Notes under the pieces: generated by a model
Told to the model about the DNA's origin: nothing
Databases searched by the model: none
What the model saw: only the letters and a program-made list of their open reading frames with translations
Position numbers and translations under genes: made by a program
In this document: one piece after another, positions 16,400 through 24,455 of the stretch
Numbering within the stretch: the first letter of the stretch is position 1
How the letters are laid out: the number at the start of each line of letters is the position of its first letter
IMG/VR virus record: IMGVR_UViG_3300028895_001002
Coordinates: 1-29,031 of that record
DNA length: 29,031 bases
Reading direction: 5' to 3' (one strand)
Origin: a virus

Positions 16400-17181
16400 G
16401 TATTTTCCTTTATAAAATTTAATCCTTCTTCTATATCTAATTTTAAACCTGATTGTAATATATCTTTAACTTTTTTATTCATTCTTCTTTTTAAATTCGG
16501 ATATATTGGTACTGCTTGAGCACCCGGATATATCCATCCTGTTGAGTTTTTACTTACAATTCTAAAAGTACCATATACTGTATGTCTTGGAGATCCCGTC
16601 TTTACTAATCCTCCATAGATATCTTTTCCACTTGCTCCTTTATAAACTGCAGGCTTTGTATATACTCTACTTTGTAAAGAAGTTCCTGACATTAACGGGG
16701 TTGTTCCGTGAATACCCGTCACTCTATATCTTTTTCTTATATCGTTTTTATCTAGTTTTTTTACAACAGCATACACAGCTTTAGGCATTGCAGAAACTTG
16801 ATGAGCTGCAGGAGTAAACTTTCTCATGAATATTATATTATATGGCTCTCCTTTCTCATTTCTTCTTGCATGCGGACCATGCAAAAGACCGGGCTTCATA
16901 TCAAATCTTTTAACACCTTTTTCTACAAAATTTACAAACATCCCTTTAGCAGATACTGATGCTTCCATTGGATCTGTTTGTTTATCTATATTAATACTTT
17001 CTTTATATTTTCTTTTCCAACCATCTTTAGCATTTGAATTCTCCACAGATTTAACCCATTCTCTCATCACTTCATTCGTTGCAATTCTTATAGATTGTAC
17101 TAATCCAGGAAGTCTTTTAGACCCAAGTATAGAGATAAGATCACTTAATGGAGTTCCTTCTTGTGTCAAATATATTTTCAC
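16396..17181 (-). CDS. Neck protein, candidate head-closure/tail-completion protein
   Basis: 261-aa basic protein, similar in style to the gp10/HK97-like neck or tail-completion proteins: an N-terminal helical part (LVQSIRIATNEVMREWVKSV), then many K, R and H residues, VEKGVKRFDMKPGLLHGPHA, and a hydrophobic, aromatic loop SPRHTVYGTFRIVS near the C-terminus, followed by GWIYPGAQA. The family motif is not certain. Start is GTG at 17181, 11 nt after AAGGAG, in a 4-nt GTGA overlap with the upstream gene; its TGA overlaps ATG of the 30-aa gene at 16399-16396. Position next to the tail terminator and sheath genes supports a neck role. Confidence 0.55.
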   Translation of the reverse strand: MKIYLTQEGTPLSDLISILGSKRLPGLVQSIRIATNEVMREWVKSVENSNAKDGWKRKYKESINIDKQTDPMEASVSAKGMFVNFVEKGVKRFDMKPGLLHGPHARRNEKGEPYNIIFMRKFTPAAHQVSAMPKAVYAVVKKLDKNDIRKRYRVTGIHGTTPLMSGTSLQSRVYTKPAVYKGASGKDIYGGLVKTGSPRHTVYGTFRIVSKNSTGWIYPGAQAVPIYPNLKRRMNKKVKDILQSGLKLDIEEGLNFIKENT

Positions 17182-18377
17182 AGTATATCTAACTCCTTAG
17201 ATGTAAATTTATTGAACATTCTTAATAACATTGTTTGCGGAAATCTTTTATCTTCAGCATTCATTAATTCAACCTCTCTTTTATAAACAATATAAGATGG
17301 ATGATATCTATAAACAACAGTAAATTTTTTTCCTTGTATTGGTTTGTTTAATATCCAAATCAAATCATTATATTCTGATAACATAAAATCTGTATCATTT
17401 ATATATTCTACGCCATCTTCATCTAATATATTTCCAACTAATTCAACAACATCAAATTGAGGAATTTCATCTTTAGTCCCTGCACCTCTTGTAATCACTG
17501 TACTTTCATTCAAAAAAGATGTCAATAAACTTAATATATTCCCTCTTTTTACAAAATGTCCGCCTGCTAAAGTACATTCTAAATCTCCTTGTTTAAGATC
17601 TTCTCCCCATTTTGTCAAAGCATTTACAACATTTACTCTACCAACAATTACTTTTATAGGTTTGATGTATTCATAATCTACTTGTAAAACGTCCAATACA
17701 TCTGGAATAGGCGCGGCACCTCCATTATCATCTAATATTATTGATTGTTTTTTGAACGATAGAACTGTATATGTATAATTCTGAGTTACATTATATACCC
17801 TAGAAACAGAACTTATATCTCCATGAATATTAAACGGATTTGAATTTTCTGCGTCTATTTCTACTTCAGTCTCGATAGTATGAATTATAAAAGTTCCATC
17901 ATGAATAGAATTTTCATTTAAAACTTCTTCTGGAATCCTGTATCTATAAGTTACTTTTAATGGCTCATACATTTTTGGTAAAGACCCATTATCAACTAAT
18001 GTTATAGTGTCATCAGTAAAATTTAAAACATCATACAATATTTGATCTCCTCCGCAAAAATCTTTAACAGCTCTTTGTATTTTAATAACTTTAGATATAG
18101 GATTCCAAAATGGCTTCACTTCATTCAAAGAAGAGCACCCATGAGGGCTATTTTCATCTATAATCTCATAATCTTCCTGAAAACTTAAAATATAACCTTT
18201 TCCATTACATAGATTACAAAATAAACTGGGCTTTCCATTTTTAATACAAGGGCATTTTTTTGCTTGTATTAAACGAGCATATTGACCATGACGTCTTATA
18301 ACAGCTTCATGTTCTTCTGGTCTACCTTCTATACGTGCAAAAGTTTGATTTGCGTATGCGCTTGTATTTCTACCCAT
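17178..18377 (-). CDS. Neck/virion structural protein with N-terminal zinc-binding Cys cluster
   Basis: 399-aa protein. Four cysteines near the N-terminus (Cys42, Cys44, Cys54 and Cys57 in CPC..., then CNLCNGKGYI) look like a zinc-binding turn; the CxxCxGxG half is DnaJ-like. The remainder is beta-rich with repeated units of similar type (FNIHGDISSVSRVYNVTQNY; LDVLQVDYEYIKPIKVIVGR; KFTVVYRYHPSYIV). Several segments pair IIL.D.G or ITLVDNG with a following Y.Y/YRY, suggesting internal beta-domain repeats. It overlaps the upstream zinc ribbon gene by TAATG and the downstream gene by GTGA. Position between adaptor and tail terminator fits a collar or neck component; no enzyme motif seen. Confidence 0.6.
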   Translation of the reverse strand: MGRNTSAYANQTFARIEGRPEEHEAVIRRHGQYARLIQAKKCPCIKNGKPSLFCNLCNGKGYILSFQEDYEIIDENSPHGCSSLNEVKPFWNPISKVIKIQRAVKDFCGGDQILYDVLNFTDDTITLVDNGSLPKMYEPLKVTYRYRIPEEVLNENSIHDGTFIIHTIETEVEIDAENSNPFNIHGDISSVSRVYNVTQNYTYTVLSFKKQSIILDDNGGAAPIPDVLDVLQVDYEYIKPIKVIVGRVNVVNALTKWGEDLKQGDLECTLAGGHFVKRGNILSLLTSFLNESTVITRGAGTKDEIPQFDVVELVGNILDEDGVEYINDTDFMLSEYNDLIWILNKPIQGKKFTVVYRYHPSYIVYKREVELMNAEDKRFPQTMLLRMFNKFTSKELDIL

Positions 18378-18523
18378 TAGTCGTCCTTCTTTTTATCTTT
18401 CTTGTTTTCTTTTCTAGGCTCCTTTTTATCTTCAACATAAGCCTGAAAATCTACACTGCCACAATTATCACAAACATCAACCCTATCACTATGAACTTTA
18501 CCACAATTTACACACTGTTTCAT
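18377..18523 (-). CDS. 48-aa zinc-ribbon protein
   Basis: Short protein starting MKQCVNCGKVHSDR, with two CxxC pairs (Cys4/Cys7 and Cys18/Cys21) that should bind one zinc, followed by a Lys/Glu/Asp-rich tail (VEDKKEPRKENKKDKKKDD). SD AAGGAGG lies 7 nt before ATG at 18523, and its stop overlaps the next start (TAATG at 18379-18375), so the two genes are probably translated together. The next protein also has a Cys cluster near its N-terminus. Role unknown: it may be a small structural zinc protein of the neck or a nucleic-acid or protein adaptor. Confidence 0.75.
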   Translation of the reverse strand: MKQCVNCGKVHSDRVDVCDNCGSVDFQAYVEDKKEPRKENKKDKKKDD

Positions 18524-18535
18524 TATTTTTCCTCC

Positions 18536-19414
18536 TTATAATGCGGTGAATAAAACTCCTCCGTATTTATTTTTATTTGCTTTATAAAATCTTTTTAATT
18601 CTTCTCTGTATGAAATTATGCGTGCACCAAAAAGCGCGTTAGTTGCAGACATAGTCGTACTATAACTTTCTGAAACTCCTGCTAACCCAATCGAACTAGA
18701 TGCAATCGCCGCTGCTCTACCATCTCCATAATCATTTAAAAGATTTATTGCTGCTAACATGCCTATAATACTAAACATCTCTTTCCATTTTTTTCTTAAA
18801 TGTCTTACTGTTTCAAATCCTGATGTAAAGTCTACAGAAAAAGCATCTGGATAATATTCTACTCCTGCTCCAAATGTTGTTGCTAAAAAAGTCTGTCCTA
18901 AAAATATAGGCAACGATTCTAAAGAACCCTGATTTGGAAAAAATTGCAAACTTCCTTTTTCATGATTTATTTTAACCCAATTTGTTATATCTAAAATTTG
19001 ATTACTAGCAACATCATTGAATTTTACGTTTTGTACATTTATAACAGGTCTGTGCCTCAATTTAATGAATATATATTCATTAAACTCTTTTCTATTAAAA
19101 TCATAAGGTTCGTCCCATTCGTAATCTATACCTTCTTCTCCAGAAAGATCATCGCGAACAACTCCAAAAGCAGGCCTATATTTATATATTCTTTTTAATA
19201 ATTTAACATTTAAATCTCTTTCACAAGCATCTACAGCATTATCTATATACCACTTTAAAGTATCATCAGTTATTACTTGAGAATTTGGAGCAACTAATTC
19301 ATTACCGAACGAATAGACATATCTTAATTCATCAGGTGTTATTATAGCACCCCATCCTCCATTTGAGACTAAATCGGGATCATTAAATGCATATCCTTTT
19401 CTACATTCTGCCAT
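18536..19414 (-). CDS. Head completion / connector adaptor protein (candidate)
   Basis: 292-aa protein of the neck region. The segment ITDDTLKWYIDNAVDACERDLNVKLLKR is typical of head-tail adaptors (gp6-like), which bind the portal ring; here residues about 47-75. The central part has beta segments (YIFIKLRHRPVINVQNVKF) and the C-terminus is helical, with Ala-rich stretch AIASSSIGLAG. Position, 13 nt before the zinc-ribbon gene and two genes before the neck proteins, agrees with that role. The start at 19414 is set by AAGGAG eight nt upstream. Assignment rests on one motif and context. Confidence 0.55.
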   Translation of the reverse strand: MAECRKGYAFNDPDLVSNGGWGAIITPDELRYVYSFGNELVAPNSQVITDDTLKWYIDNAVDACERDLNVKLLKRIYKYRPAFGVVRDDLSGEEGIDYEWDEPYDFNRKEFNEYIFIKLRHRPVINVQNVKFNDVASNQILDITNWVKINHEKGSLQFFPNQGSLESLPIFLGQTFLATTFGAGVEYYPDAFSVDFTSGFETVRHLRKKWKEMFSIIGMLAAINLLNDYGDGRAAAIASSSIGLAGVSESYSTTMSATNALFGARIISYREELKRFYKANKNKYGGVLFTAL

Positions 19415-19419
19415 CTAAT

Positions 19420-19575
19420 TTACTCCTTATTTTTTAAGGCCTTTTTTAAAAATTGATTTCTGTTTAAACATTTAAACGGCAATTTTTTTTTCAATTTTTT
19501 ATCTTTTAATATAGTACTAATTTTTAATTTTTTACCGTATTTTTTTATTTCTTCTCCATTTATATATATACTCAT
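19420..19575 (-). CDS. 51-aa basic microprotein
   Basis: Short gene starting MSIYINGEEIKKYGKKLKIS and ending LKKALKNKE. An SD (AAGGAGATATC) overlaps the stop region of the upstream gene and gives good spacing to ATG at 19575; the stop at 19420 carries an AAGGAG that serves the following 292-aa gene. The protein is about one third lysine, has a single cysteine, and could form a small beta hairpin plus helix. Strong ribosome sites on both sides and tight packing support it as a true gene. Function unknown; nucleic acid binding is possible from its charge. Confidence 0.6.
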   Translation of the reverse strand: MSIYINGEEIKKYGKKLKISTILKDKKLKKKLPFKCLNRNQFLKKALKNKE

Positions 19576-19584
19576 GATATCTCC

Positions 19585-20070
19585 TTAATCAATCTTTTCT
19601 TCAGCAACTATTCTAAAATGAAAATTTATATTATTTTGACCGCTACTTTTGTAGCCTATTCTTAAAAAAAGACCTTGATAAATATCGAATTTTCCTCTTC
19701 TAACAAATTCAATTTCTTTCTCATCATATACATATATATTTCTTACAAAATGACCTAGTTCAAGAACATCAACACCTACAGTCAATCCATAAATAGAAAA
19801 TAGACCTAATACATCATCTTTATCAATTACATAAAAATCCAAAATATCATCTTCATGAATATCGCTATTATTGATGAGTTTTATAATTCCACCTTGTAGC
19901 GCTATTTCAGTATCTATTTCGAAATCATTAAATGATTCAACACCAGCTTGTGCTATACCTCTAAATCCCTTCCATAAAGGATCATTCGGAGTAGTTTCAT
20001 AAGTTGGAGCAACTATTTGATTTCCATCTTCTGTAAATTTGGGAAAATTTATTCCTTCTTCTTCTGCCAT
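19585..20070 (-). CDS. Beta-rich virion-associated protein of unknown function
   Basis: 161-aa protein with no family that I can name. It starts with a polar arm (EEEGINFPKFTEDGNQIVAP) and continues as alternating beta segments (FEIDTEIALQGGIIKLINNS; ILDFYVIDKDDVLGLFSIYG; GLFLRIGYKSSGQNNINFHF), suggesting a compact beta-barrel or sandwich such as a decoration or collar protein. SD GGAGG lies before ATG at 20070. It follows the 161-aa unknown gene and precedes the 51-aa gene, with no terminator between them. Confidence 0.6.
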   Translation of the reverse strand: MAEEEGINFPKFTEDGNQIVAPTYETTPNDPLWKGFRGIAQAGVESFNDFEIDTEIALQGGIIKLINNSDIHEDDILDFYVIDKDDVLGLFSIYGLTVGVDVLELGHFVRNIYVYDEKEIEFVRRGKFDIYQGLFLRIGYKSSGQNNINFHFRIVAEEKID

Positions 20071-20086
20071 TTTATTATATCCTCCA

Positions 20087-20572
20087 TTATATTCTTTTTA
20101 AATCTATAGCTTCAAAATCACCAGAAAGAGTTGAATATTGATAATTTTCTTCTAATCTAACTGTACCATCCATCCAATATTTTTTTATTGTATAACCCAT
20201 TAATTTATTTGAATTATATGTATAGATTATCTCTTCAACTTTATTACTATATGTTCCGTCTTCATTATTTGTATGATACCAAGTCTCTTTTATAAGTCTT
20301 TTAGAAGTGCTATATTCTCTTCTTCTATAATTTTTTTCTCCAATAGAAATAAAATTATCTTCCATTTCTCTACTTTGTTCTATCAATAAATTGACTAAAA
20401 TTTGTTCTTCAGATGTTAAAATTTCTTCATGAAAATTAAGAGTGCCTTCAGATCCATTAAGTATTATATCGCACTCCTTCTCAAGAGAACTATCTCTTAA
20501 TAAATTTTCAAGACATATTGTTTTTATGTCCCATGAATCATCTACTAAATTTCTTTGAAAATTAATTTCCAT
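20087..20572 (-). CDS. Protein of unknown function in the fibre/neck interval
   Basis: 161-aa acidic protein that I do not recognise. The N-terminal half is helical (LENLLRDSSLEKECDIIL; TSEEQILVNLLIEQSREME), and the C-terminal half looks like repeated beta hairpins with many aromatic residues (YRRREYSTSKRLIKETWYH; EEIIYTYNSNKLMGYTIKKY). No membrane segment or catalytic motif is seen. It starts 9 nt after the fibre-2 reading frame boundary in genomic order and is translated before it? No: it is transcribed after fibre 2, whose stop is at 20582, and lies 9 nt downstream. Likely a virion or assembly protein by context only. Confidence 0.6.
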   Translation of the reverse strand: MEINFQRNLVDDSWDIKTICLENLLRDSSLEKECDIILNGSEGTLNFHEEILTSEEQILVNLLIEQSREMEDNFISIGEKNYRRREYSTSKRLIKETWYHTNNEDGTYSNKVEEIIYTYNSNKLMGYTIKKYWMDGTVRLEENYQYSTLSGDFEAIDLKRI

Positions 20573-20581
20573 TTAAAACCT

Positions 20582-22240
20582 CTACTTTGATAAATATCTC
20601 ATTCTTATACCCAAATAATGTAAATCTGTTCCAATATTTACATGAGCAAGCTGTATCCCACAATAATCTCCTGCTTCAATGCTTGTAAATCTATTAGCTA
20701 TATTAAATTGAGTTAATTGACCTGCAACAAAATTTAACAATGGAATTAACATACTTGATTCAGAATGATTATCATATTGTTCACCTATCGCACCATAATC
20801 AGAATAAGTTCTTATAGATTTAAAATTTTGTGATGTTTCAGGTATATATACTGCATATAAATGAACTAAAGAATTAAAATCTTCGGGAATTTGAAAAGTC
20901 ATTCTGCATTGATCGCTAGATCCTACAGTTTTTACTTTAAAATCTCCTTTAGTACCATTATAGTCTGTAGTAAAAAAAACTTCTTTAATATAATTCTTAA
21001 ATCTACTTTGATTTATATCAATAACATGATCAGCTGTTATTTTCATTATAGTACCGTCAACACCGTCGCTTATCACATGATATTCTTGTGTTGTTGTCCC
21101 GCCTAATTGAAAAATGGCTTTTAATACATTAAAATATAAAGCTTGAGCATCATTACCACCCACAGTTATAGAAGCGCTCCCACTTTCCCTTCTAATAGTA
21201 AGATATTGTGTATTGTCTGTATGATATAACTTTATATAATCTCCATCTGTTTTCGGTTTTATTATAACAGACGCTTCTCTTTCAAATAATATACTATCTA
21301 ACTCTGAAATTGCATACCCGCTATCTTTTGGAAGTCCATCAGCATTCAAAGTCATTATATTATCTTCTGTTCCCGTTATTCCATTATGATCATTTGTTTC
21401 GTCTAAATCATGTAATCTATTATGATGGTCGTTTTCTGTTTGTCCTGTTGTGCTTGCATGAGTGTGTGTGTGGCTACTTGAAGCGAAATCTGATGCTTTT
21501 GAGCCAGAGTCTTTAGGCAATCCATTGGAATCAAATGTTATGAGATCATCTTCTATTGCTCCACTAACTCCGTTATGATCTAATGTAGAATCTATATCAT
21601 GAACTCTATCGTGTATTTCTCCTAGATCCACATCGTTATCTGGCATTGTAATAGTTCTTTCATTGCCAGACATTATTCCACTCACTTCAAATTTTATTTT
21701 TTTAGTGTTATCTACATCGTCATATATTTCAAAATTCGTATCTTTAAATAAAGAAATTACATCACCAAGTCTTGTCCATTCTACTCCATCGCTTCTATAA
21801 AATCCCTTTCTTTTTCTGTTTATTAAAAAAACTCCAGTAGCTTGAAGGACTATATATATCTCTCCTGAATGTAATGTTGGATCAGGAAGATCAGCAAATG
21901 TATTTACTTGAGGATATCCAGAAACTCCAGGAGTATCTAATTCTTCATATTTGACAATTACGTCGCTTCCTTTCTTCCCTTTTGTTGTAATTGTTATTAA
22001 AGAAGATTTTCCATTATATAATATAGCGGGTTTTATTGTAAGCCATTTCCAGCTTGAATCAAAATTAATTATTCTATCTCCAACAGCTTCTAAATATACT
22101 TTAACATTTTTGGCTATATTTGCATCGAGATTATCTACACCTATCGATATATCACTCAAAACAGTAATTATCTGAACGTCTGCATCATTTAAATCTATAA
22201 CATAATTATTTGAAATATTTCCAATGTGTTTTATATTCAT
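20582..22240 (-). CDS. Fibre protein 2 with shared N-terminal anchor, His-rich linker and receptor-type C-terminus
   Basis: 552-aa appendage protein. Residues 1-103 match the N-terminus of fibre protein 1 (HIGNISNN; VKVYLEAVG; DSSWKW). Residues of about 110-160 (FADLPDPTLHSGEIYIV ... GFYRSDGVEWTRLGD) form a module that I recognise from phage fibres. Two 34-residue repeats follow (213-247 and 277-310, each HD.D.T.DHNG..G ... GLPKDSG), separated by a linker with HTHTH (257-261) and DHH. The C-terminal 130 residues (415-552) are beta-rich and end in YLGIRMRYLSK, a likely trimeric tip or receptor-binding head. Location between capsid and neck genes argues for a head fibre, though a tail fibre cannot be ruled out. 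The SD is AAGGATGAAGC. Confidence 0.6.
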   Translation of the reverse strand: MNIKHIGNISNNYVIDLNDADVQIITVLSDISIGVDNLDANIAKNVKVYLEAVGDRIINFDSSWKWLTIKPAILYNGKSSLITITTKGKKGSDVIVKYEELDTPGVSGYPQVNTFADLPDPTLHSGEIYIVLQATGVFLINRKRKGFYRSDGVEWTRLGDVISLFKDTNFEIYDDVDNTKKIKFEVSGIMSGNERTITMPDNDVDLGEIHDRVHDIDSTLDHNGVSGAIEDDLITFDSNGLPKDSGSKASDFASSSHTHTHASTTGQTENDHHNRLHDLDETNDHNGITGTEDNIMTLNADGLPKDSGYAISELDSILFEREASVIIKPKTDGDYIKLYHTDNTQYLTIRRESGSASITVGGNDAQALYFNVLKAIFQLGGTTTQEYHVISDGVDGTIMKITADHVIDINQSRFKNYIKEVFFTTDYNGTKGDFKVKTVGSSDQCRMTFQIPEDFNSLVHLYAVYIPETSQNFKSIRTYSDYGAIGEQYDNHSESSMLIPLLNFVAGQLTQFNIANRFTSIEAGDYCGIQLAHVNIGTDLHYLGIRMRYLSK

Positions 22241-22290
22241 GCTTCATCCTTAAACTTTCAAATACTAAACAAAAAATTCTTTCTTACATT

Positions 22291-22605
22291 CTAATATTCT
22301 TTTATCTTTAAACAAAGATCTAACATACTTTGTGTTATTTTATTTTCTTTATCTAATTTTTCTACTTCTTTCTTCAATAAATCAATTTCAGATTTTGTAA
22401 ATTCAATTTCTTTTTCTTTTGCTTTTTCATTATTCCAAACATAACTATTTCCATCTTCTCTAACATTAAAATCAATTTCTTTCATTTCTTCTTGAGTAAT
22501 TCTTATTTTTTTATCAATATCTCTAACTAATGTTTGAGATATTAAATTACCTTGATTAGGATATAACTGTGTTATTACAATTCTTTCTTTAATTGATAGT
22601 TTCAT
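22291..22605 (-). CDS. Small coiled-coil protein between the two fibre genes
   Basis: 104-aa acidic and basic helical protein (K and E rich) with no known domain that I can name. The N-terminal part (KERIVITQLYPNQGNLIS) is followed by a segment with W (SYVWNNEKAKEKEIEF), then an extended heptad-like helix (SEIDLLKKEVEKLDKENKIT). Proteins of this size and style occur in other phages near structural genes, but I do not know their role. Its place between two fibre genes that share an anchor domain suggests a fibre chaperone or connector. SD AAGGAGAAAATT precedes ATG at 22605. Confidence 0.6.
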   Translation of the reverse strand: MKLSIKERIVITQLYPNQGNLISQTLVRDIDKKIRITQEEMKEIDFNVREDGNSYVWNNEKAKEKEIEFTKSEIDLLKKEVEKLDKENKITQSMLDLCLKIKEY

Positions 22606-22635
22606 AATTTTCTCCTTTCAATACTTTCATATTTT

Positions 22636-24369
22636 TTACGGAAGAGCTGCTTTTAGTTCATTTAATGCACCAATAATAGATGTTGCTGTAAATCCTGAAA
22701 GTCCAGTTACTCCTGTTTCAGAAATGGTAACAGCTGCGGATAAATACTGATCTTGAAATTGAACGTTACCACTATAGCTTTTTATTTGAACATTGCCAGT
22801 GGCCCATGGTAAGAGACTTCCTTCACATCTAAAAGAAATATTATCATCTACATCTATCTCCATATAATTATCATTATCTTTTTTTATCTTATATCCACCA
22901 AGACTTAAATCAGCAGTTAACGGATTTGATAATCCTCCTGCCTTCAATTCATTTAATGCACCAATAATAGACGTGGCTGTAAATCCTGAAAGTCCAGTTG
23001 TTCCTGATTGTGATAATGTTATTGGGCTTGATAAAAATCCATCTCTTAACTGCATTATACCATTTGCAGTGCCAAAAAACATAGCTCCATCAGCACCAAG
23101 CTTAAAGTTTAAACCATCTGTTGTATAAAATTCAAATCCACCAGCTTGATCTCCAAACCAAAAAATACAGTCATTTATATCTGTCTGCAAAGTTAAATCA
23201 TCAGTGGTTTTAATACCGATGTTATTATTATTGATATCCAAATAACTATCAGCATCATACTGTATCTTATATCCACCAGTTTCTAAATCAGCAGTAAGAG
23301 GGCTTGACAAAGCACTGGACATATCAGATGAGAGCGCATTTATAACACCCATCAATGAGCTTTTACCATCATAGACATTTAAAGCAGTAACACCAGCTTC
23401 ATCTATAAGAGCAGGACTTCCCGCGCTAAACTCTCCTGATATACCACCTTTAAATTGAACTTCTTGTGCAAACCACGATTCTTCTCCTATCTGAAACCAC
23501 TGATCCATACCTGCCCCATAAGAAATTCCAGAAGGAGTTATTTGGATATTACCATCTGTATCATCACCAATTTTAAGAACAGGAGCACCATCCATATAAA
23601 GAAATATGCCTTTTTTTAAATCTTCACCGCCTTCATCCCAGTAATGAAAAGCACCCCATATTGTACCAAAAATTTCTTCATAATCTACAGTGGAATGTGC
23701 TTCAATAAATAAAGCATTATCAACTACATCATCAGTAACTTTTACCTTATATCTTATATTCTCATCATCTACATTTATAACTCTTTCTACACCTATCTGT
23801 GAATCATATACTTCGTCAAATGTTACAGCTCCACCACCCGCTTTTAACTCATTTAAAGCTTTTATAATAGACGTTGCTGTAAATCCTACAAGAGCATCAG
23901 TTCCTGTTTGTGATAATGGAATTGCTGCATTTAAAAAAGAATCTTTTAATAAAACACTTCCAGCTCCAATTTGAATGTATGTATTATTATCTTGTTTTAT
24001 CTTATATCCGCCAGTTGCAAGATCTCCATCTAAAGGGTTTTCAACGATTCCACCTTCTACAGTATCAAGTGTTATAAATTTAGCAATGATATCAGTTTTA
24101 TTACTTCCTATAGATGTTATTTCTAATAATCCTAATTTTCCATCCTCAAGACTTGAAGGCTCTGAAGACACCCATCTCCAATTAGAATCAAATGTCAAAT
24201 TTATGTTTCCTACTGCTTCTATATATAATTTTAATTCTTTTGATTTTTCTTTTTGTAAGCCTTCTATACCGATTACAATATCAGATATTGCAGAAACTAT
24301 TTGAACTGGCGCCAGATCAAAGTCTACAACAAGACTTCCACCTATGCTACCCAGATGTCTAACTTTCAT
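22636..24369 (-). CDS. Repeat-containing fibre/whisker-like protein 1
   Basis: 577-aa predicted appendage protein. Residues 1-103 (start MKVRHLGSIGG; LKLYIEAVG; DSNWRW) are homologous to the N-terminus of the 552-aa fibre protein at 20582-22240, so this is probably a shared anchor domain. The rest is modular: a beta-prism-like unit DL.TGGYKIK.D...Y..I appears three times and is followed each time, after a variable insert, by GFTATSII.ALNELKA, a short helical segment (near residues 160-176, 455-472 and 558-576). This arrangement is usual for trimeric, elongated fibres with triple-helical segments between beta domains. Position between capsid and neck genes suggests a head fibre rather than a tail fibre, but that is inference. 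SD AAAGGAG precedes ATG at 24369. Confidence 0.6.
   Translation of the reverse strand: MKVRHLGSIGGSLVVDFDLAPVQIVSAISDIVIGIEGLQKEKSKELKLYIEAVGNINLTFDSNWRWVSSEPSSLEDGKLGLLEITSIGSNKTDIIAKFITLDTVEGGIVENPLDGDLATGGYKIKQDNNTYIQIGAGSVLLKDSFLNAAIPLSQTGTDALVGFTATSIIKALNELKAGGGAVTFDEVYDSQIGVERVINVDDENIRYKVKVTDDVVDNALFIEAHSTVDYEEIFGTIWGAFHYWDEGGEDLKKGIFLYMDGAPVLKIGDDTDGNIQITPSGISYGAGMDQWFQIGEESWFAQEVQFKGGISGEFSAGSPALIDEAGVTALNVYDGKSSLMGVINALSSDMSSALSSPLTADLETGGYKIQYDADSYLDINNNNIGIKTTDDLTLQTDINDCIFWFGDQAGGFEFYTTDGLNFKLGADGAMFFGTANGIMQLRDGFLSSPITLSQSGTTGLSGFTATSIIGALNELKAGGLSNPLTADLSLGGYKIKKDNDNYMEIDVDDNISFRCEGSLLPWATGNVQIKSYSGNVQFQDQYLSAAVTISETGVTGLSGFTATSIIGALNELKAALP
22645..23945. repeat. Three direct repeats of about 100 bp inside fibre gene 1
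   Basis: Copies at about 22648-22750, 22941-23045 and 23840-23945. The first two are nearly identical over blocks such as TTTAATGCACCAATAATAGA and GTAAATCCTGAAAGTCCAGTT; the third is more diverged. They encode the repeated segment GFTATSII.ALNELKA and the residues just before it (the direction of reading is right to left). They may recombine and change fibre length. Confidence 0.75.
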
Positions 24370-24410
24370 AGTTTTTCTCCTTTATATATATTTTTAAAAA
24401 TATAATTTCA

Positions 24411-24447
24411 TTTAAAATGTAGCCGATAATTTTCATACCGGCTACAT
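24411..24447 (-). terminator. Hairpin terminator closing the capsid block
   Basis: A perfect 9-bp stem, ATGTAGCCG (24417-24425) with CGGCTACAT (24439-24447), with a 13-nt loop, starts 9 nt after the stop of the 160-aa gene. On the minus strand it is followed by TTTTAAAT, a short U tract. It is GC-richer than its surroundings, so it is unlikely to be chance. Partial termination is likely because the next genes follow with no clear promoter. Confidence 0.55.
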
Positions 24448-24455
24448 ATATTTTT

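Noticed and set aside
22645-23945. Possible CRISPR-like array
   Set aside because: The repeats are long, coding and diverged with unequal spacing; they are protein modules, not CRISPR.
24387-24404. 18-bp perfect palindrome TATATTTTTAAAAATATA before fibre gene 1
   Set aside because: Pure A/T in a very AT-rich leader; expected by chance often enough that I do not call it an operator.
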